Positions 5,376 through 5,627 of a stretch of 5,627 nucleotides of DNA are shown piece by piece. Every line of letters begins with the position of its first letter. Position 1 is the first letter of the stretch. Both the position numbers and the translations under genes were made by a program. Under the pieces are notes generated by a model that worked only from the letters and a program-made list of their open reading frames with translations, did not search any database and had not been told where the DNA came from. The DNA comes from Streptosporangiaceae bacterium. GTDB taxonomy: Bacteria; Actinomycetota; Actinomycetes; Streptosporangiales; Streptosporangiaceae. The stretch covers positions 1-5,627 of the forward strand of contig JASHSZ010000324.1 in NCBI GenBank assembly GCA_030040815.1, read 5' to 3'.

Positions 5376-5627
5376 ATGGAGGCGAGCGAAACCAGGGCCC
5401 CGACCGAGCGCCACAAGCCCGCAGGACCCAGCGGCAAGAAGGTACTGCAGAGCGTGTGCCTGCGTTATGAGTGGACGCTGTCAATGTGGCTGCGGTCCGA
5501 CGCACCCGAGGCATTGCTGGCTGAGCTGCAGTTTCATTTGGGTGAAGGCGGCGACCGGCCCGCCAGCTGCCAGTTCCCTTATCAGTATCCGATCTTCGCA
5601 CCCACCGCGGGCGACGCGCCGCCCGGC
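5376..5627 (+). CDS. Hypothetical protein, N-terminal part
   Basis: The first 84 codons of an open frame that runs off the right edge. I do not recognise the protein. It begins MEASETRAPTERHKPAGPSG, a charged and probably disordered start. A more ordered segment follows with KVLQSVCLRYEWTLSMWLRS (21-40), EALLAELQFHLGEGGD (44-59) and QFPYQYPIFAP (65-75). There is no signal peptide and no membrane segment. The frame has the GC-rich third positions expected of a real gene here, and ATG 5376 lies exactly 6 nt after a CACACT box, which supports the start. It runs in the same direction as the broken acetyltransferase but 159 nt away, so it is probably transcribed on its own. Its function is unknown. 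Confidence 0.62.
   Translation, partial: MEASETRAPTERHKPAGPSGKKVLQSVCLRYEWTLSMWLRSDAPEALLAELQFHLGEGGDRPASCQFPYQYPIFAPTAGDAPPG

Noticed and set aside
4803..5414. 203-codon minus-strand ORF and the overlapping 123-codon ORF at 5230-5601
   Set aside because: They run antisense to the recognisable GNAT-type protein and to the 5376 gene, and show no motif or ribosome site.
1..5627. LmbU target motif CGCCGGCG as a sign of local LmbU-type control
   Set aside because: Scanning by eye, I found several near matches in this GC-rich DNA but no exact copy in an upstream region. An undirected search would be needed to be sure.

Overview
The window is high-GC, GC3-rich DNA from an actinomycete. It carries an LmbU-family regulator, a HisKA_3/NarL-type two-component pair and several genes that appear to start without a leader. 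No plasmid, phage, CRISPR, rRNA or intact insertion-sequence signature was found. Nothing allows a genus to be named; a Streptomyces-, Streptosporangium- or Actinomadura-like host is an inference from gene content and composition.

Layout from left to right. Bases 1-133 (minus) hold the first 44 codons of a class I SAM-dependent methyltransferase that runs off the left edge. Bases 134-937 (minus) hold an LmbU-family DNA-binding regulator. Its frame has no stop codon and runs straight into the methyltransferase frame. A doubtful small Cys-containing ORF (934-1188, minus) overlaps the regulator's start by a GTGA junction. The divergent region 1190-1341 has a 13-bp perfect inverted repeat, a 10-bp palindrome and a leaderless-type promoter for the next operon. 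Bases 1342-3413 (plus) encode a six-helix membrane histidine kinase and its LuxR-type response regulator, overlapping by ATGA. Convergent to it, 3562-4359 (minus) encodes an alpha/beta hydrolase with an intact-looking catalytic triad. Bases 4360-4758 hold the hydrolase promoter region and otherwise nothing recognised. Bases 4759-5216 (plus) hold a GNAT-type acetyltransferase broken by one missing base near 4797. From 5376 to the right edge (plus) runs the start of an unrecognised protein.

How the genes fit together: only the kinase and regulator form a clear functional unit, a phosphorelay that reads a membrane or extracellular signal and controls transcription. Its regulon is not evident from the neighbours. 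The LmbU-type regulator is divergent from this operon, so the palindromes between them may serve either. The methyltransferase, hydrolase and acetyltransferase look like separately transcribed accessory enzymes. LmbU relatives occur in antibiotic clusters, but no biosynthetic genes are visible here, so a cluster cannot be claimed.

The most noteworthy points are the stop-less LmbU-methyltransferase frame, the single-base break in the acetyltransferase, the ordered GGTGA half-sites before the kinase operon, and a recurring leaderless promoter module (a near-identical 15-mer before the methyltransferase and before the 5376 gene). The first two could both be single-base indels, either real or from sequencing, and should be read with that in mind.
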